Positions 1 to 8,300 of a DNA stretch of 64,000 nt are shown here, in pieces. Where the stretch lies: contig NZ_JAAGPI010000001.1 in NCBI RefSeq assembly GCF_017104715.1, forward strand, positions 722,735 through 786,734, in the 5' to 3' direction. The translations under genes were made by a program, and so were the position numbers. Origin of the DNA: Burkholderia sp. Ac-20365. GTDB taxonomy: Bacteria > Pseudomonadota > Gammaproteobacteria > Burkholderiales > Burkholderiaceae. The notes below the pieces were generated by a model. That model was given only the letters and a program-made list of their open reading frames with translations. It did no database searches and was not told the origin of the DNA. Numbering within the stretch: position 1 is the stretch's first letter; every line of letters starts with the position of its first letter.

Positions 1-681
1 TTCCGCAGAATCAGGCAGATACCAGAGCGCGACGATACCCACCAGCACAGGCGGAATGCCTTCGAGCAGGAACAGCCATTGCCATGCGTGCAGCGCGTGC
101 CAGCCATCGGCGTTGCCGAGAATCCATCCGGAAATCGGACCGCCCGTGATGCCGGCGACCGCGATGCCGAGCACGAACGCCGACAGCACCTTCGCGCGAT
201 GACGATCCGGAAACCACGACGTCAGGTAATAGACGATGCCCGGAAAGAAGCCCGCTTCGGCGATGCCGAGCGCAATACGCGCGATATAGAACTGAGTCGG
301 ATTGCGCACGAACATCATCGACACCGACACGAGACCCCACAGCACCATGATGCGCGCGATGGTCCGGCGTGGACCGATGCGGCGCAACAGCAGGTTGCTC
401 GGCACCTCGAACAGCACGTAGCCGATATAGAACACGCCGACGCCCAGACCATACGACGCTTCCGTCAAACCGAGATCCGCGCGGAACTGCAGATGCGCGA
501 AGCTGATGTTGACGCGGTCGATATAGTTCAGCACATAGCAGAGGAACAGAAACGGAATCAGCCGCCGCGCGATGCGTCCGAACAGCTTTTCCGTGTCCAC
601 CTGCGTGCCGGCGTTCGACGTCGATTCGCCAGGCGGGCCGTCGAGGCCGCTGCGGGTCAGCGTGCCGTTGGTCGTTTCCAT
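1..681 (-). CDS. MFS transporter, ACS-like (partial, C-terminus outside window)
   Basis: The first 227 residues of a 12-helix major facilitator are present; the gene runs off the left edge. The N-terminus (METTNGTLTRSG) is hydrophilic and leads into helix 1 with an NYIDRVNISFA motif typical of anion:cation symporters (tartrate, phthalate and hexuronate carriers). RIGPRRTIARI is the loop 2-3 basic motif. Later segments GIAEAGFFPGIVYYLTSWFPDR and GWQWLFLLEGIPP-like sequence also match the family. It follows the CoA-transferase and citryl-CoA lyase-like genes on the same strand, so it probably imports the organic acid they process. The substrate is inferred from context only. Confidence 0.85.
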   Translation of the reverse strand, partial: METTNGTLTRSGLDGPPGESTSNAGTQVDTEKLFGRIARRLIPFLFLCYVLNYIDRVNISFAHLQFRADLGLTEASYGLGVGVFYIGYVLFEVPSNLLLRRIGPRRTIARIMVLWGLVSVSMMFVRNPTQFYIARIALGIAEAGFFPGIVYYLTSWFPDRHRAKVLSAFVLGIAVAGITGGPISGWILGNADGWHALHAWQWLFLLEGIPPVLVGIVALWYLPDSAE

Positions 682-725
682 TGAGTGGTCTCCAATATAG
701 TCGTTTGATGTCGTGCCGCTGCGGC

Positions 726-1892
726 CTACGCAGCCGCCGCGTCTTCGCGCTGCTTCAATGCGTCGCGCAACGGCGTTAGTACTTCGGCGTTGTGCTCGCC
801 GAGCGTGGGCGGTGCAAGGACTTCGGTGGTGCGTTCGCCATCGAACGAAACGGGCGGGCGCACCGTGCGAAAACGCCCCATCTCGGGATGCGAGGTTTCG
901 ACCAGCAGTTCGAGGTGCTTCGCCTGCGGGTCTTCGAGCGCTTCGCTCGCGTCGTACATCGGCGCATGCGGGACGTCGTTGGCTTCGAGCCTTGCACACC
1001 AGTCCGCGCGATTGCGTTGCGCGAATGCGGCGCCAAGCAGATCGATCAGCGCTTCCTGATTCGCAATGCGTCCCGCGCGTTCGGAGAAGCGCGGGTCTTG
1101 CAGCAAACCGGGTTGCTCAATTGCGTTCGCGAGCCCCAACCAGAATTTTTCCGGCGACGACATGTGCAACGCAAGCCATTTACCGTCCGCGCACTTCATC
1201 ACATACGACTGCGACACGCTCGGTCGGCTGTAGGGTCCCATCAGTTCATCGGCCGAGTAATAGTGCGTGAACGCATCGAGATTGAAGTGACTCATTGCTT
1301 CGAGCATCGACACTTCGACCTTGCGTCCGACGCCCGTGCGATTGCGCTCGTGCAGCGCGCCGAGAATGCCGTAGGCCGCATAGAAGCCCGTCAGCGAATC
1401 GGCAATCGCAGGGCCGACCACGCGTGGATTTTCCGGGTTGATCAGCAGGCCGAGAAAGCCGCTCGCGGCCTGCGCCACCGTGTCGTACGCGGGCCGTGCC
1501 GCTGCCGGGCCGGTTTGGCCGAAGCCGCTGATCGCGCAGTAGATCAGACGCGGATTGATCTCGCGCAGCCGCTCGTAGCTTGCGTTCATGCGGTCCGCCG
1601 CGCCCGGCCGGAAGTTCTGGATATACACATCGGCGTCGCGGATCAACTCGTCGAACAGCGCGAGGTCGTCGGCATCTTTCGTATTCAGCGTGACGCTGCG
1701 CTTGTTGCGGTTGTACGTCTGATAGTGCGGACTATAGAGGCCGCCCTTGAACGCACGGAACGGATCGCCCGCGCCCGGCTGTTCGATCTTCACGACGTCC
1801 GCGCCCAGATCGCCGAGCAGCATGCCGGCTGCGGGACCCGTAATAAACGTGCCTTGCTCCAGCACCCGGACGCCTTCGAGAACTTTGGTCAT
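726..1892 (-). CDS. CaiB/BaiF family (class III) CoA-transferase
   Basis: A 388-residue protein of the usual length for type III CoA-transferases, which move CoA from an acyl-CoA donor onto a carboxylic acid. The start VLEGVRVLEQGTFITGPAAGMLLGDLGADVVKIEQPGAGDPFR is the family signature split over the first 45 residues. The PGAADRM segment follows the expected position of the catalytic aspartate region, and the C-terminal LGEHNAEVL element closes the fold. It lies 44 bp downstream of the citryl-CoA lyase-like gene and 44 bp upstream of the MFS carrier. A reasonable role is making the CoA thioester that the lyase then cleaves. The actual acid is unknown. Confidence 0.9.
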   Translation of the reverse strand: MTKVLEGVRVLEQGTFITGPAAGMLLGDLGADVVKIEQPGAGDPFRAFKGGLYSPHYQTYNRNKRSVTLNTKDADDLALFDELIRDADVYIQNFRPGAADRMNASYERLREINPRLIYCAISGFGQTGPAAARPAYDTVAQAASGFLGLLINPENPRVVGPAIADSLTGFYAAYGILGALHERNRTGVGRKVEVSMLEAMSHFNLDAFTHYYSADELMGPYSRPSVSQSYVMKCADGKWLALHMSSPEKFWLGLANAIEQPGLLQDPRFSERAGRIANQEALIDLLGAAFAQRNRADWCARLEANDVPHAPMYDASEALEDPQAKHLELLVETSHPEMGRFRTVRPPVSFDGERTTEVLAPPTLGEHNAEVLTPLRDALKQREDAAAA

Positions 1893-1937
1893 GCAACAAC
1901 TCCATGTGTGTGCTGCGACGCGCCGCAGAAGAAAAGA

Positions 1938-2744
1938 TCAGATGCCGGGCTCGAAACCTTCGGGCGTTTCGCCGTCGTACACGACGTCGCGCGTGGCCTG
2001 ATACGACAACGCGAAGCCGATCGAATGCGACAGTTCTTCCGTCAGATGGCCGATCAGGCCGGCGGTGCGCGCGAGAATCGGCACGCCCTTGAGCGCGACA
2101 AGCGGAAAGCCGATGCCGAGCAGTACAGCGGGGATCGCCGCCGACACATTGAGCATCAGCGCCTTGCCGTACACATCGGGCAACACGGCTTCAATGGCTT
2201 CCGCGATGCGCGCATACGTCATATCCGCGCCGCTGCGTTGAGCCACATCGAACAGCGCGGCGACGCGCGGATCGCGTTCCTTATGCAGCGGATGCCCGTA
2301 GCCCGGCACCGGCCGCTTCTCCGCGCGATACCGCGTGATCACGGTGAACGCCGCGCCCGACAGATCGCCCGTCTGCGCCGCGCATTGACGCACCTCGTCG
2401 AGCAGCTTGCCGCAGGATTCCGACGCGCCGAGGATCACCGGGCCGCAGCCGAGAATGCCTGCGGCGACGGCGCCTTGCAGCGCATCGGGCGCGGCGGCGA
2501 GCGTCATGCGGCTCGCCTGCACGCTCGGCACGAGACCGTGTTCGGCGATCGCGACGAGTGTCGCGTTCAGCACGGCGCTGGCGGCGGGTGTCGGCATCCG
2601 GCCGGTGACGAGCAGATAGAAGTAGTCCGTGAACGACACCTTGCCGATCAGGTCGTTGGCGAGGTCGCGGCCTCGCACGACGATGGTGTGCGCGTTAGAT
2701 GTCGAGATCGACGTGCGCGGAATGGTCTCTTTGCCGATTTTCAT
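1938..2744 (-). CDS. Citrate synthase-superfamily citryl-CoA lyase-like protein
   Basis: 268 residues, much shorter than citrate synthase (about 430) and matching the stand-alone citryl-CoA lyase-like branch. Visible family elements are the N-terminal TSISTSNAHTIVVRGRDL segment, the active-site GYGHPLH with following KERDPR, and a C-terminal HLTEELSHSIGF segment. The first catalytic histidine motif of citrate synthase (HGG) is not present; GASESCG stands there instead. This argues for C-C lysis of an acyl-CoA rather than condensation. As first gene of an operon with a CoA-transferase and an MFS carrier, it probably cleaves a hydroxy-acyl-CoA to acetyl-CoA plus a keto acid. The substrate is not determinable here. 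Confidence 0.8.
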   Translation of the reverse strand: MKIGKETIPRTSISTSNAHTIVVRGRDLANDLIGKVSFTDYFYLLVTGRMPTPAASAVLNATLVAIAEHGLVPSVQASRMTLAAAPDALQGAVAAGILGCGPVILGASESCGKLLDEVRQCAAQTGDLSGAAFTVITRYRAEKRPVPGYGHPLHKERDPRVAALFDVAQRSGADMTYARIAEAIEAVLPDVYGKALMLNVSAAIPAVLLGIGFPLVALKGVPILARTAGLIGHLTEELSHSIGFALSYQATRDVVYDGETPEGFEPGI

Positions 2745-2836
2745 GGTGCTTCGCGGGTTCGTTGGGGATCGCCCGAGGTCTCCTCTCGCGGCGATCGTTG
2801 ATGGCGAGGCCAGTGTAAGGCAGGCGATCTATCGAT

Positions 2837-2851
2837 AAAAATGGTATTTTT
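2837..2851. promoter_or_regulatory. AT-rich inverted repeat between lyase operon and LysR gene
   Basis: AAAAAT-GGT-ATTTTT forms a perfect inverted repeat in the 158-bp divergent intergenic region, flanked by several ATCGAT motifs (about 2831, 2864 and 2873). Its position suggests a binding site for the LysR protein encoded at 2903. This is inferred from symmetry and location only. Confidence 0.4.
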
Positions 2852-2902
2852 CGCTGATTATCAATCGATGCCATCGATACAAAAGGCGACGTACCGAACC
2901 CT

Positions 2903-3823
2903 ATGGAACTCCGACATCTGCGTTACTTCGCGGCACTCGCCGAGCATTTGAGCTTTACGGTTGCTGCGCAGAAGGTGCACGTCACGCAATCGACGCTCTC
3001 TCACCAGATCCGCCAGCTCGAAGACGAACTCGGCTGTCTGCTGTTCGAGCGCGAAGGCCGGCGCGTGACGATGACCGAGGCGGGCGAGCTGTTTCTCGAA
3101 CGCGTGCGCAACGCGCTGCGCGAAGTCGACGAAGGCGTCTCCACCGTGCGCTTTGCCGCCGAGGAAATGAGCGGCGTCGTGCGCATTGGCGCGACGCATA
3201 CGTTCAACCTGCATATCATTCCGCGCTGCGTGTCGCTGTTCTTGCAGCGGCATCCGTCGGTGCGGGTCGACGTGCTCGAAATGACGGGCGACGGCATCGC
3301 GCAGGCGCTGCTGCGCGGCGACCTCGACATCGGCGTGACGTACAAGCCGAACGACGCGTTGCCGCTGCGCTTCGAGCCGCTCTACACCGAGGAGATGATG
3401 CTTGCCGTCGGGCTGCGGCATCCGTTTGCGAAGCGCCGCTTCGTGCGCATGTCGGAGCTGAATTTGCAGCGCATGGTGCTGTTGCCGCGCAGCTTTTCGA
3501 CCCGCGTGCTGCTCGACGACTCGTTCCGGATGGCGAACGCGGCGCCCGTGATCGTCGCCGAGATGAACGCCATCGCGCCGATGATCGAACTGGTCAGAGA
3601 GACGGACATCGCGACGATCGTGTCGACGCATGCGCTGCGGCGCGAAGACGTGAAGATGATCCCGCTCGAAAGCCCGACGCCCGTGCGTTCGCCCGGCCTG
3701 CTGTGGCGCCGCGACGAAGCCCGCACGCCCGCTGCACGCGCGTTTGCGTCGATCGTGCGCAGTGTGAGCGACAGCGAAAGCCGCGACACGCGGCGCAAGA
3801 CCGTACGGGCCACGCGGCAGTGA
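2903..3823 (+). CDS. LysR-family transcriptional regulator
   Basis: 306 residues. The N-terminal winged helix (MELRHLRYFAALAEHLSFT, then QKVHVTQSTLSHQIRQLE) is followed by an effector-binding domain starting about residue 90. It is most like the CynR/CbbR-type subgroup in general form. It is transcribed away from the citryl-CoA lyase/CoA-transferase/MFS operon across a 158-bp gap, the classic arrangement for a LysR activator of its divergent target. The inducer is probably the organic acid or its CoA-pathway intermediate (inference). Confidence 0.9.
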   Translation: MELRHLRYFAALAEHLSFTVAAQKVHVTQSTLSHQIRQLEDELGCLLFEREGRRVTMTEAGELFLERVRNALREVDEGVSTVRFAAEEMSGVVRIGATHTFNLHIIPRCVSLFLQRHPSVRVDVLEMTGDGIAQALLRGDLDIGVTYKPNDALPLRFEPLYTEEMMLAVGLRHPFAKRRFVRMSELNLQRMVLLPRSFSTRVLLDDSFRMANAAPVIVAEMNAIAPMIELVRETDIATIVSTHALRREDVKMIPLESPTPVRSPGLLWRRDEARTPAARAFASIVRSVSDSESRDTRRKTVRATRQ

Positions 3824-3872
3824 ATGAGCACGCCTTGTCGGAAAATGATCGTTTCGAGCAAATTGAATGAGC

Positions 3873-3886
3873 GGTTTGCGCAAACC
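3873..3886. promoter_or_regulatory. Perfect palindrome upstream of kdgT
   Basis: GGTTTGCGCAAACC is a 14-bp perfect palindrome about 105 bp upstream of the kdgT start and 50 bp after the LysR stop. It may be an operator for the acid sugar operon or part of the end of the LysR transcript. No T-tract follows it, so a terminator is less likely. Confidence 0.35.
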
Positions 3887-3930
3887 TGACGAAGCGGCTA
3901 CACTGCAATCTGATCGATTTGATCGAATGG

Positions 3931-3945
3931 TGATTGATTCAATCA
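3931..3945. promoter_or_regulatory. Candidate operator of the acid sugar operon
   Basis: TGATTGA-T-TCAATCA is a perfect 15-bp inverted repeat centred 54 bp before the kdgT start, in an AT-rich stretch that should hold the promoter. DeoR/GlpR proteins bind symmetric AT-rich sites like this, and a DeoR-family gene is the last gene of this operon. The link is inferred. Confidence 0.5.
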
Positions 3946-3991
3946 AAATCGCGAACAGACGCGGTGCCCAATAAACGCCAGGAGACTCCCC

Positions 3992-4990
3992 ATGGTTCAG
4001 ATTCCCATCAAACGCTCGATCGAGCGCGTTCCCGGCGGCATGATGATCGTGCCGCTGCTCATCGGCTCGCTGGTGGCGACGTTCCTGCCCGGCATGCCGA
4101 AGTTCTTCGGCTCGTTCACCAACGCGCTGTTCACGGGCGCGCTGCCTATCCTTGCCGTGTTCTATGTCTGCATGGGCGCGAGCATCGACGTGAAGGCCAC
4201 GCCTTATCTGATGAAGAAGGGCGGCGCGCTGCTCGTCACGAAGGTTGGCGCGGCGGTGATCGTCGGCGTGATTCTTGGGCATCTGCTCGGCGAGGCGCCG
4301 GTGTCGTCCGGGCTGTTTGCGGGCATCTCGACGCTTGCCGTGGTCGCCGCGATGAACGACACCAACGGCGGCCTCTATATGGCGCTGATGGGCCAGTATG
4401 GCCGCTCGGAAGACGTCGGCGCGTACACGCTGATGTCGCTCGAATCGGGCCCGTTCCTGACCATGGTGACGCTCGGCGTCGCGGGTCTGTCGGCGTTTCC
4501 GTGGCAGACGCTGGTCGGCAGCATCCTGCCGCTTGCGCTCGGCATGCTGCTCGGTAATCTGGACCGCGAAATGCGCGACTTCCTGGCGAAGGCCGTGCCC
4601 GTGATGATTCCGTTCTTCGCGCTGGCGCTGGGCGCCGGTCTCGATCTGCACAAGGTGTGGCAGGCCGGCCTGCTCGGTATCGGTCTTGGTATTGCCGTCG
4701 TGATCGTGACGGGCATTCCGCTGTACTTCGCCGATCGCCTGACGGGCGGTACGGGCGTCGCCGGCGTCGCCGCAGCGAATACGGCGGGTAATGCGGCAGC
4801 CGTGCCAGCGCTCGTCGCGGCAGCGAACCCGGTGTACAACGAAGCCGCGCAAAGCGCGACCTTGCTGGTGGCCGCTTGCGTGGTGGTGACCGCAATCCTG
4901 TCGCCGATCCTGACCGCGTCCGTCGCGAAGCGCTATCAGCAGCGCCAGGAAGGCGCGCGCACGAAGAATCGCGAAGGGCTGGCTCGATGA
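3992..4990 (+). CDS. kdgT: 2-keto-3-deoxygluconate permease family transporter
   Basis: 332 residues with about ten hydrophobic helices, the KdgT family length. Recognisable blocks are [19 protein letters not shown] at the N-terminus, [17 protein letters not shown] in the middle, and [20 protein letters not shown] near the C-terminus. AGGAG lies just before the ATG. The stop codon overlaps the start of the next gene (ATGA), so translation is probably coupled. With a DUF1537 kinase and PdxA2 behind it, the substrate is more likely a four-carbon acid sugar such as D-threonate or D-erythronate than ketodeoxygluconate. Confidence 0.9.
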   Translation: MVQIPIKRSIERVPGGMMIVPLLIGSLVATFLPGMPKFFGSFTNALFTGALPILAVFYVCMGASIDVKATPYLMKKGGALLVTKVGAAVIVGVILGHLLGEAPVSSGLFAGISTLAVVAAMNDTNGGLYMALMGQYGRSEDVGAYTLMSLESGPFLTMVTLGVAGLSAFPWQTLVGSILPLALGMLLGNLDREMRDFLAKAVPVMIPFFALALGAGLDLHKVWQAGLLGIGLGIAVVIVTGIPLYFADRLTGGTGVAGVAAANTAGNAAAVPALVAAANPVYNEAAQSATLLVAACVVVTAILSPILTASVAKRYQQRQEGARTKNREGLAR

Positions 4991-6246
4991 AGATTCTGAT
5001 CATTGCCGACGATCTGTCGGGTGCCGCGGACTGTGCGATTGGTTTCGCCAGCGCCGGGCATCGTACGGTCGTCACGCTGGAAGCGGCGCGCATGTCGGCG
5101 CATGACGGCGCGGACACCATCGCCGTCGATACCGATACGCGTCGTCTCGCGCCTGCTGATGCAGCGGCGCGCACAGCGGCAGCGTATGCGGAGATGAGCG
5201 CGAGCGGCCAGCGGCTTTACAAGAAAATCGATTCGACATTGCGCGGCAACTGGGCCGCCGAAGTCGCGGGCTTGCAGGCGCTGGCGGGCATGGCGATCGT
5301 CGCGCCCGCGTTTCCGGCGACCGGCCGCACGGTGCGTGACGCTCAGGTGTACGTGCACGGCGAGCCGCTCGAACAGACGGCGACGTGGAAACTGGAGCAC
5401 GCGGACTTGCCTGCGGGCATCGCCGCGCAACTCGAAGCAGCAGGTCTGTCGACCGACCGGCTCGACGCGGAAGCGCTCGCCGGTGAACCCGAAACATTGG
5501 CCGTATGCATCGGCGCGATGGCCGCGAACGGCGTGCAGGCGCTGATCGTCGACACACAAAGCGAGAAGGCGCTGCGCGCGCTCGCCGAGGCGTCGCTACG
5601 TAGCGATGCACCGTTCTTCTGGGTCGGCTCCGGCGGTCTCGCGCGCGAAATCGCGGCGCTCAATCCGCGCGACGACGCGGCGCAACACAAGCCCGGCAGC
5701 GAGGCATTCCCCGGCGGTCCGATCCTGATTCTTGTCGGCAGCCTGTCGGCGGTCAGCGAGCGCCAGTGCGCAATGCTGCGCGAGCGCGGCGGCGTCGAGG
5801 AAATGGTCGTGCCGCCCGCCGTGCTGCGCGAAGGCGCGACACATCGCGACTGGCGCGCGTGGCAGGAACAGGTTGGGGTGTCGCTGAAGGCGAATTGCGA
5901 TCTGCTGCTGCGCATTGGCCGCGACGATGCATTCGATCCCGCCGAAGGCGCGCAACTGTCGGCAGCGCTGGCGGCACTGGTCGAACCGCACTTTACGAAA
6001 ACGGGCGGGCTGATCGCCACTGGCGGCGAGACCGCGCGCGCAATGCTCGCGGCTGCGCGCATTGCGAATCTGCAACTGCTCGCCGAAGTCGAAGCAGGCG
6101 TCGCGGTGGCGAGGCCGCTCGACGCATCCCGCACGCATTGCCCCGGCGTCGTGACGAAGGCGGGCGCTTTCGGCACCGATCACGCGCTGTACGCCGCATG
6201 GCTGACCCTGCGCAACGAAACCGGGCGCGACGTCGTTTCACACTGA
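4987..6246 (+). CDS. dtnK: Four-carbon acid sugar kinase (DUF1537, DtnK/OtnK type)
   Basis: 419 residues starting at the ATG that overlaps the kdgT stop; a longer in-frame reading from 4876 would run through kdgT. The N-terminal substrate-binding domain opens with [15 protein letters not shown] and contains [12 protein letters not shown]. The C-terminal nucleotide-binding domain has [12 protein letters not shown] and the [11 protein letters not shown] glycine-rich loop, then [12 protein letters not shown]. This family phosphorylates D-threonate, D-erythronate or 3-oxo-tetronate at C4. The adjacent PdxA2 favours D-threonate (DtnK) over oxo-tetronate, because the 4-phosphate is what PdxA2 oxidises. 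Substrate choice is inference. Confidence 0.88.
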   Translation: MKILIIADDLSGAADCAIGFASAGHRTVVTLEAARMSAHDGADTIAVDTDTRRLAPADAAARTAAAYAEMSASGQRLYKKIDSTLRGNWAAEVAGLQALAGMAIVAPAFPATGRTVRDAQVYVHGEPLEQTATWKLEHADLPAGIAAQLEAAGLSTDRLDAEALAGEPETLAVCIGAMAANGVQALIVDTQSEKALRALAEASLRSDAPFFWVGSGGLAREIAALNPRDDAAQHKPGSEAFPGGPILILVGSLSAVSERQCAMLRERGGVEEMVVPPAVLREGATHRDWRAWQEQVGVSLKANCDLLLRIGRDDAFDPAEGAQLSAALAALVEPHFTKTGGLIATGGETARAMLAAARIANLQLLAEVEAGVAVARPLDASRTHCPGVVTKAGAFGTDHALYAAWLTLRNETGRDVVSH

Positions 6247-6296
6247 CGTTCGCGCATGAACAGCAAGTACCTGAAGAAGCTAGACGAGATCACATC

Positions 6297-7295
6297 ATGA
6301 GCAACTACCTCCCCGTAATCGGCATCACGATGGGCGATGCAGCAGGCGTCGGCGCGGAAGTCGTCGTCAAGAGCCTCGCGCATGCGTCGGTCTATGCGCA
6401 ATGCCGTCCGCTCGTGATCGGCGACGCGAAGCGCCTCGAGCGCGCGAACAAGATCGTCGGCGGCACGATGAAGATTCGCCGTATCGAAGACGCAACGGAC
6501 GCGCGCTACGAGCAGGGCGTAATCGACTGTATCGACCTCGGCCTGATTCCCGACGACCTGCCGTTCGGCCAGCTGTCGGCCGTGGCGGGCGATGCCGCCT
6601 ATCAGTACATCAAACGCGCGACCGAACTCGCGCAGGCGGGCAAGATCGACGCGATCTGCACGGCGCCGCTGAACAAGGAAGCGCTGCACGCGGGCGGTCA
6701 CAAGTATCCGGGCCACACGGAAATGCTCGCGCATCTGACGGGCGTCGAAGAAGTGTCGATGATGCTGGTCGCGCCGCAACTGCGCGTAATTCACGTGACC
6801 ACGCACATCGGCATCATCGACGCGATCCGCAAGATCGAGCCGGGCCTCGTACAGAGGACCATCGAGCGCGGCAATGCGACGCTCGTGAAGGCGGGTATCG
6901 AACGTCCGCGTATCGGCGTGTGCGGGATCAATCCGCATGCGGGGGAGAACGGCCTGTTCGGCTACGGCGAAGAGGAAGAGAAGATCATCCCCGCCGTGAA
7001 GCTGCTGCAGGAGCGCGGCCTCGACGTCACCGGTCCGCTGCCCGCCGACACGCTGTTCTTCCGCGCCGGCCGCGGTGACTTCGACCTCGTGGTTGCGATG
7101 TATCACGATCAGGGTCACGGCCCGGTGAAGGTGCTCGGCCTCGAAGCGGGCGTGAACGTAACGGTGGGGCTGGAAGTGATCCGCACGTCCGTCGATCACG
7201 GCACGGCATTCGATATTGCGGGCAAGGGTGTCGTCGACGAAGGCAGCATGCTCGAAGCGCTGCGCCAGGGCGCGGAACTGGCGACGCGCCGCTGA
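6297..7295 (+). CDS. pdxA2: D-threonate 4-phosphate dehydrogenase (PdxA2)
   Basis: 332 residues, PdxA family. The N-terminal PVIGITMGDAAGVGAEVVVKSL, the metal-binding HKYPGHTEMLAHLTG region, HVTTHIGIIDAI, GINPHAGENGLFG and the YHDQGHGPVKVLG and RTSVDHGTAFDIAG motifs are all present, so the active site looks complete. PdxA itself makes pyridoxine precursors; the PdxA2 branch oxidises and decarboxylates D-threonate or D-erythronate 4-phosphate to dihydroxyacetone phosphate. Its position 50 bp after the DUF1537 kinase supports the catabolic role. An upstream open frame in phase is a shadow of dtnK; the ATG at 6297 gives the family N-terminus. Confidence 0.9.
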   Translation: MSNYLPVIGITMGDAAGVGAEVVVKSLAHASVYAQCRPLVIGDAKRLERANKIVGGTMKIRRIEDATDARYEQGVIDCIDLGLIPDDLPFGQLSAVAGDAAYQYIKRATELAQAGKIDAICTAPLNKEALHAGGHKYPGHTEMLAHLTGVEEVSMMLVAPQLRVIHVTTHIGIIDAIRKIEPGLVQRTIERGNATLVKAGIERPRIGVCGINPHAGENGLFGYGEEEEKIIPAVKLLQERGLDVTGPLPADTLFFRAGRGDFDLVVAMYHDQGHGPVKVLGLEAGVNVTVGLEVIRTSVDHGTAFDIAGKGVVDEGSMLEALRQGAELATRR

Positions 7296-7391
7296 TCGGC
7301 TGCGGCGGGCCGATGCGACCACTACGTCCCACGCGGCCGCTAGCAAAGGGGCTGGTGTAAGATCGAGCCCCATTCCCAGACACATCTCGAC

Positions 7392-8162
7392 GTGAAGAAA
7401 ACGACCGACCGTCATCAGGCGATTCTCGAACTCGTCCGCACGCGCGACGCCAACGTCGAAGAGTTGTGCGCGTCGCTGGGCGTGTCGGAAGCGACGATCC
7501 GCCGCGATCTGACGGCGCTCGCGAAACAGAAGCGTCTCGTGCGTACGTACGGCGGCGCGACAGCGGCGCTGGTCGGGGTGCACGAACCGGAGGCGTCGCT
7601 CGAAGAACGCAAGGCGGCGCAGCGCGAACAGAAGGAAGCCATCGCGCAGGCGGCCGCCCTGCATGTGCGCGACGGCGACACGGTGCTGCTGGACGGCGGC
7701 ACGACCTGTGCCGGCCTCGCGTGGCATCTGGCCGCGCGTGAAGATCTTCACGTGGTCACCAATAATCTGCTCGCCGTCACGGCACTCGCCAATGCACCAG
7801 GCGTGCGGCTTACGCTGATCGGCGGCGAACTGCGCGGTTCCAGCATGAGCACGCTCGGACCGCTGGCGGAACTCATTCTCAGCCGGCTGACCGTCGATTG
7901 CGCGTTTCTCGGCGCGGACGGCGTGGTCGCGGGCTTCGGCCTGTGCGAGGCGTCCGCGCAACAGGCGTATCTGAAGGAGTGCATCGTGTCGCGCGCCGCC
8001 GAAATCATCGTGCTCGCCGATTCGGACAAGCTTGGCCGCGCGCGCCAGCAGCACTGGACGCCGCTGCAGCGCGAATGGCGGCTCATCACCTCATCCGCGG
8101 CCGATGGCGCGCTGCTCGCGCCATTCCGCGCGCTCGACGAAGTGACTGTCGAGCTGGCCTGA
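7392..8162 (+). CDS. DeoR/GlpR-family transcriptional regulator
   Basis: 256 residues from a GTG start. The N-terminal helix-turn-helix reads RHQAILELVRTRDANVEELCASLGVSEATIRRDL, with the conserved YGGA link about residue 54. The C-terminal DeoR sensor domain has DGDTVLLDGGTTCAGLAWHL, VVTNNL, LIGGELRGSS and the DCAFLGADGV and LADSDKLGR motifs that bind sugar phosphates. It closes the kdgT-dtnK-pdxA2 operon and probably represses it, with a phosphorylated intermediate as inducer. The palindrome at 3931 is the best candidate site. Confidence 0.9.
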   Translation: MKKTTDRHQAILELVRTRDANVEELCASLGVSEATIRRDLTALAKQKRLVRTYGGATAALVGVHEPEASLEERKAAQREQKEAIAQAAALHVRDGDTVLLDGGTTCAGLAWHLAAREDLHVVTNNLLAVTALANAPGVRLTLIGGELRGSSMSTLGPLAELILSRLTVDCAFLGADGVVAGFGLCEASAQQAYLKECIVSRAAEIIVLADSDKLGRARQQHWTPLQREWRLITSSAADGALLAPFRALDEVTVELA

Positions 8163-8200
8163 GCCGGTTTTTATCTGTGGCGCATGGGCCGCGCACGATC

Positions 8201-8222
8201 GTCCGGGATCAAGGTCCCGGAC
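8201..8222 (+). other. Perfect GC-rich hairpin after the DeoR gene
   Basis: GTCCGGGA-TCAAGG-TCCCGGAC gives an 8-bp perfect stem 38 bp after the DeoR stop. No T-tract follows, so it is either a weak terminator or an mRNA 3-prime stabiliser that separates this operon from the sensor kinase gene. Confidence 0.4.
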
Positions 8223-8300
8223 ACGCTGCGGGGCACTATCATGGACTCAGCAACATGACGTCGGCGGCCGTCTGCGCGGATCGTCGTACTCCCGACTGCC

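Noticed and set aside
792..2801. A 669-codon open frame on the plus strand
   Set aside because: It is antisense to the CoA-transferase and lyase genes and has the Arg/His/Ala-rich composition of a high-GC shadow frame.
5766..6296. N-terminal extension of PdxA2
   Set aside because: It is the alternate frame of the kinase gene; the PdxA family start is at 6297.
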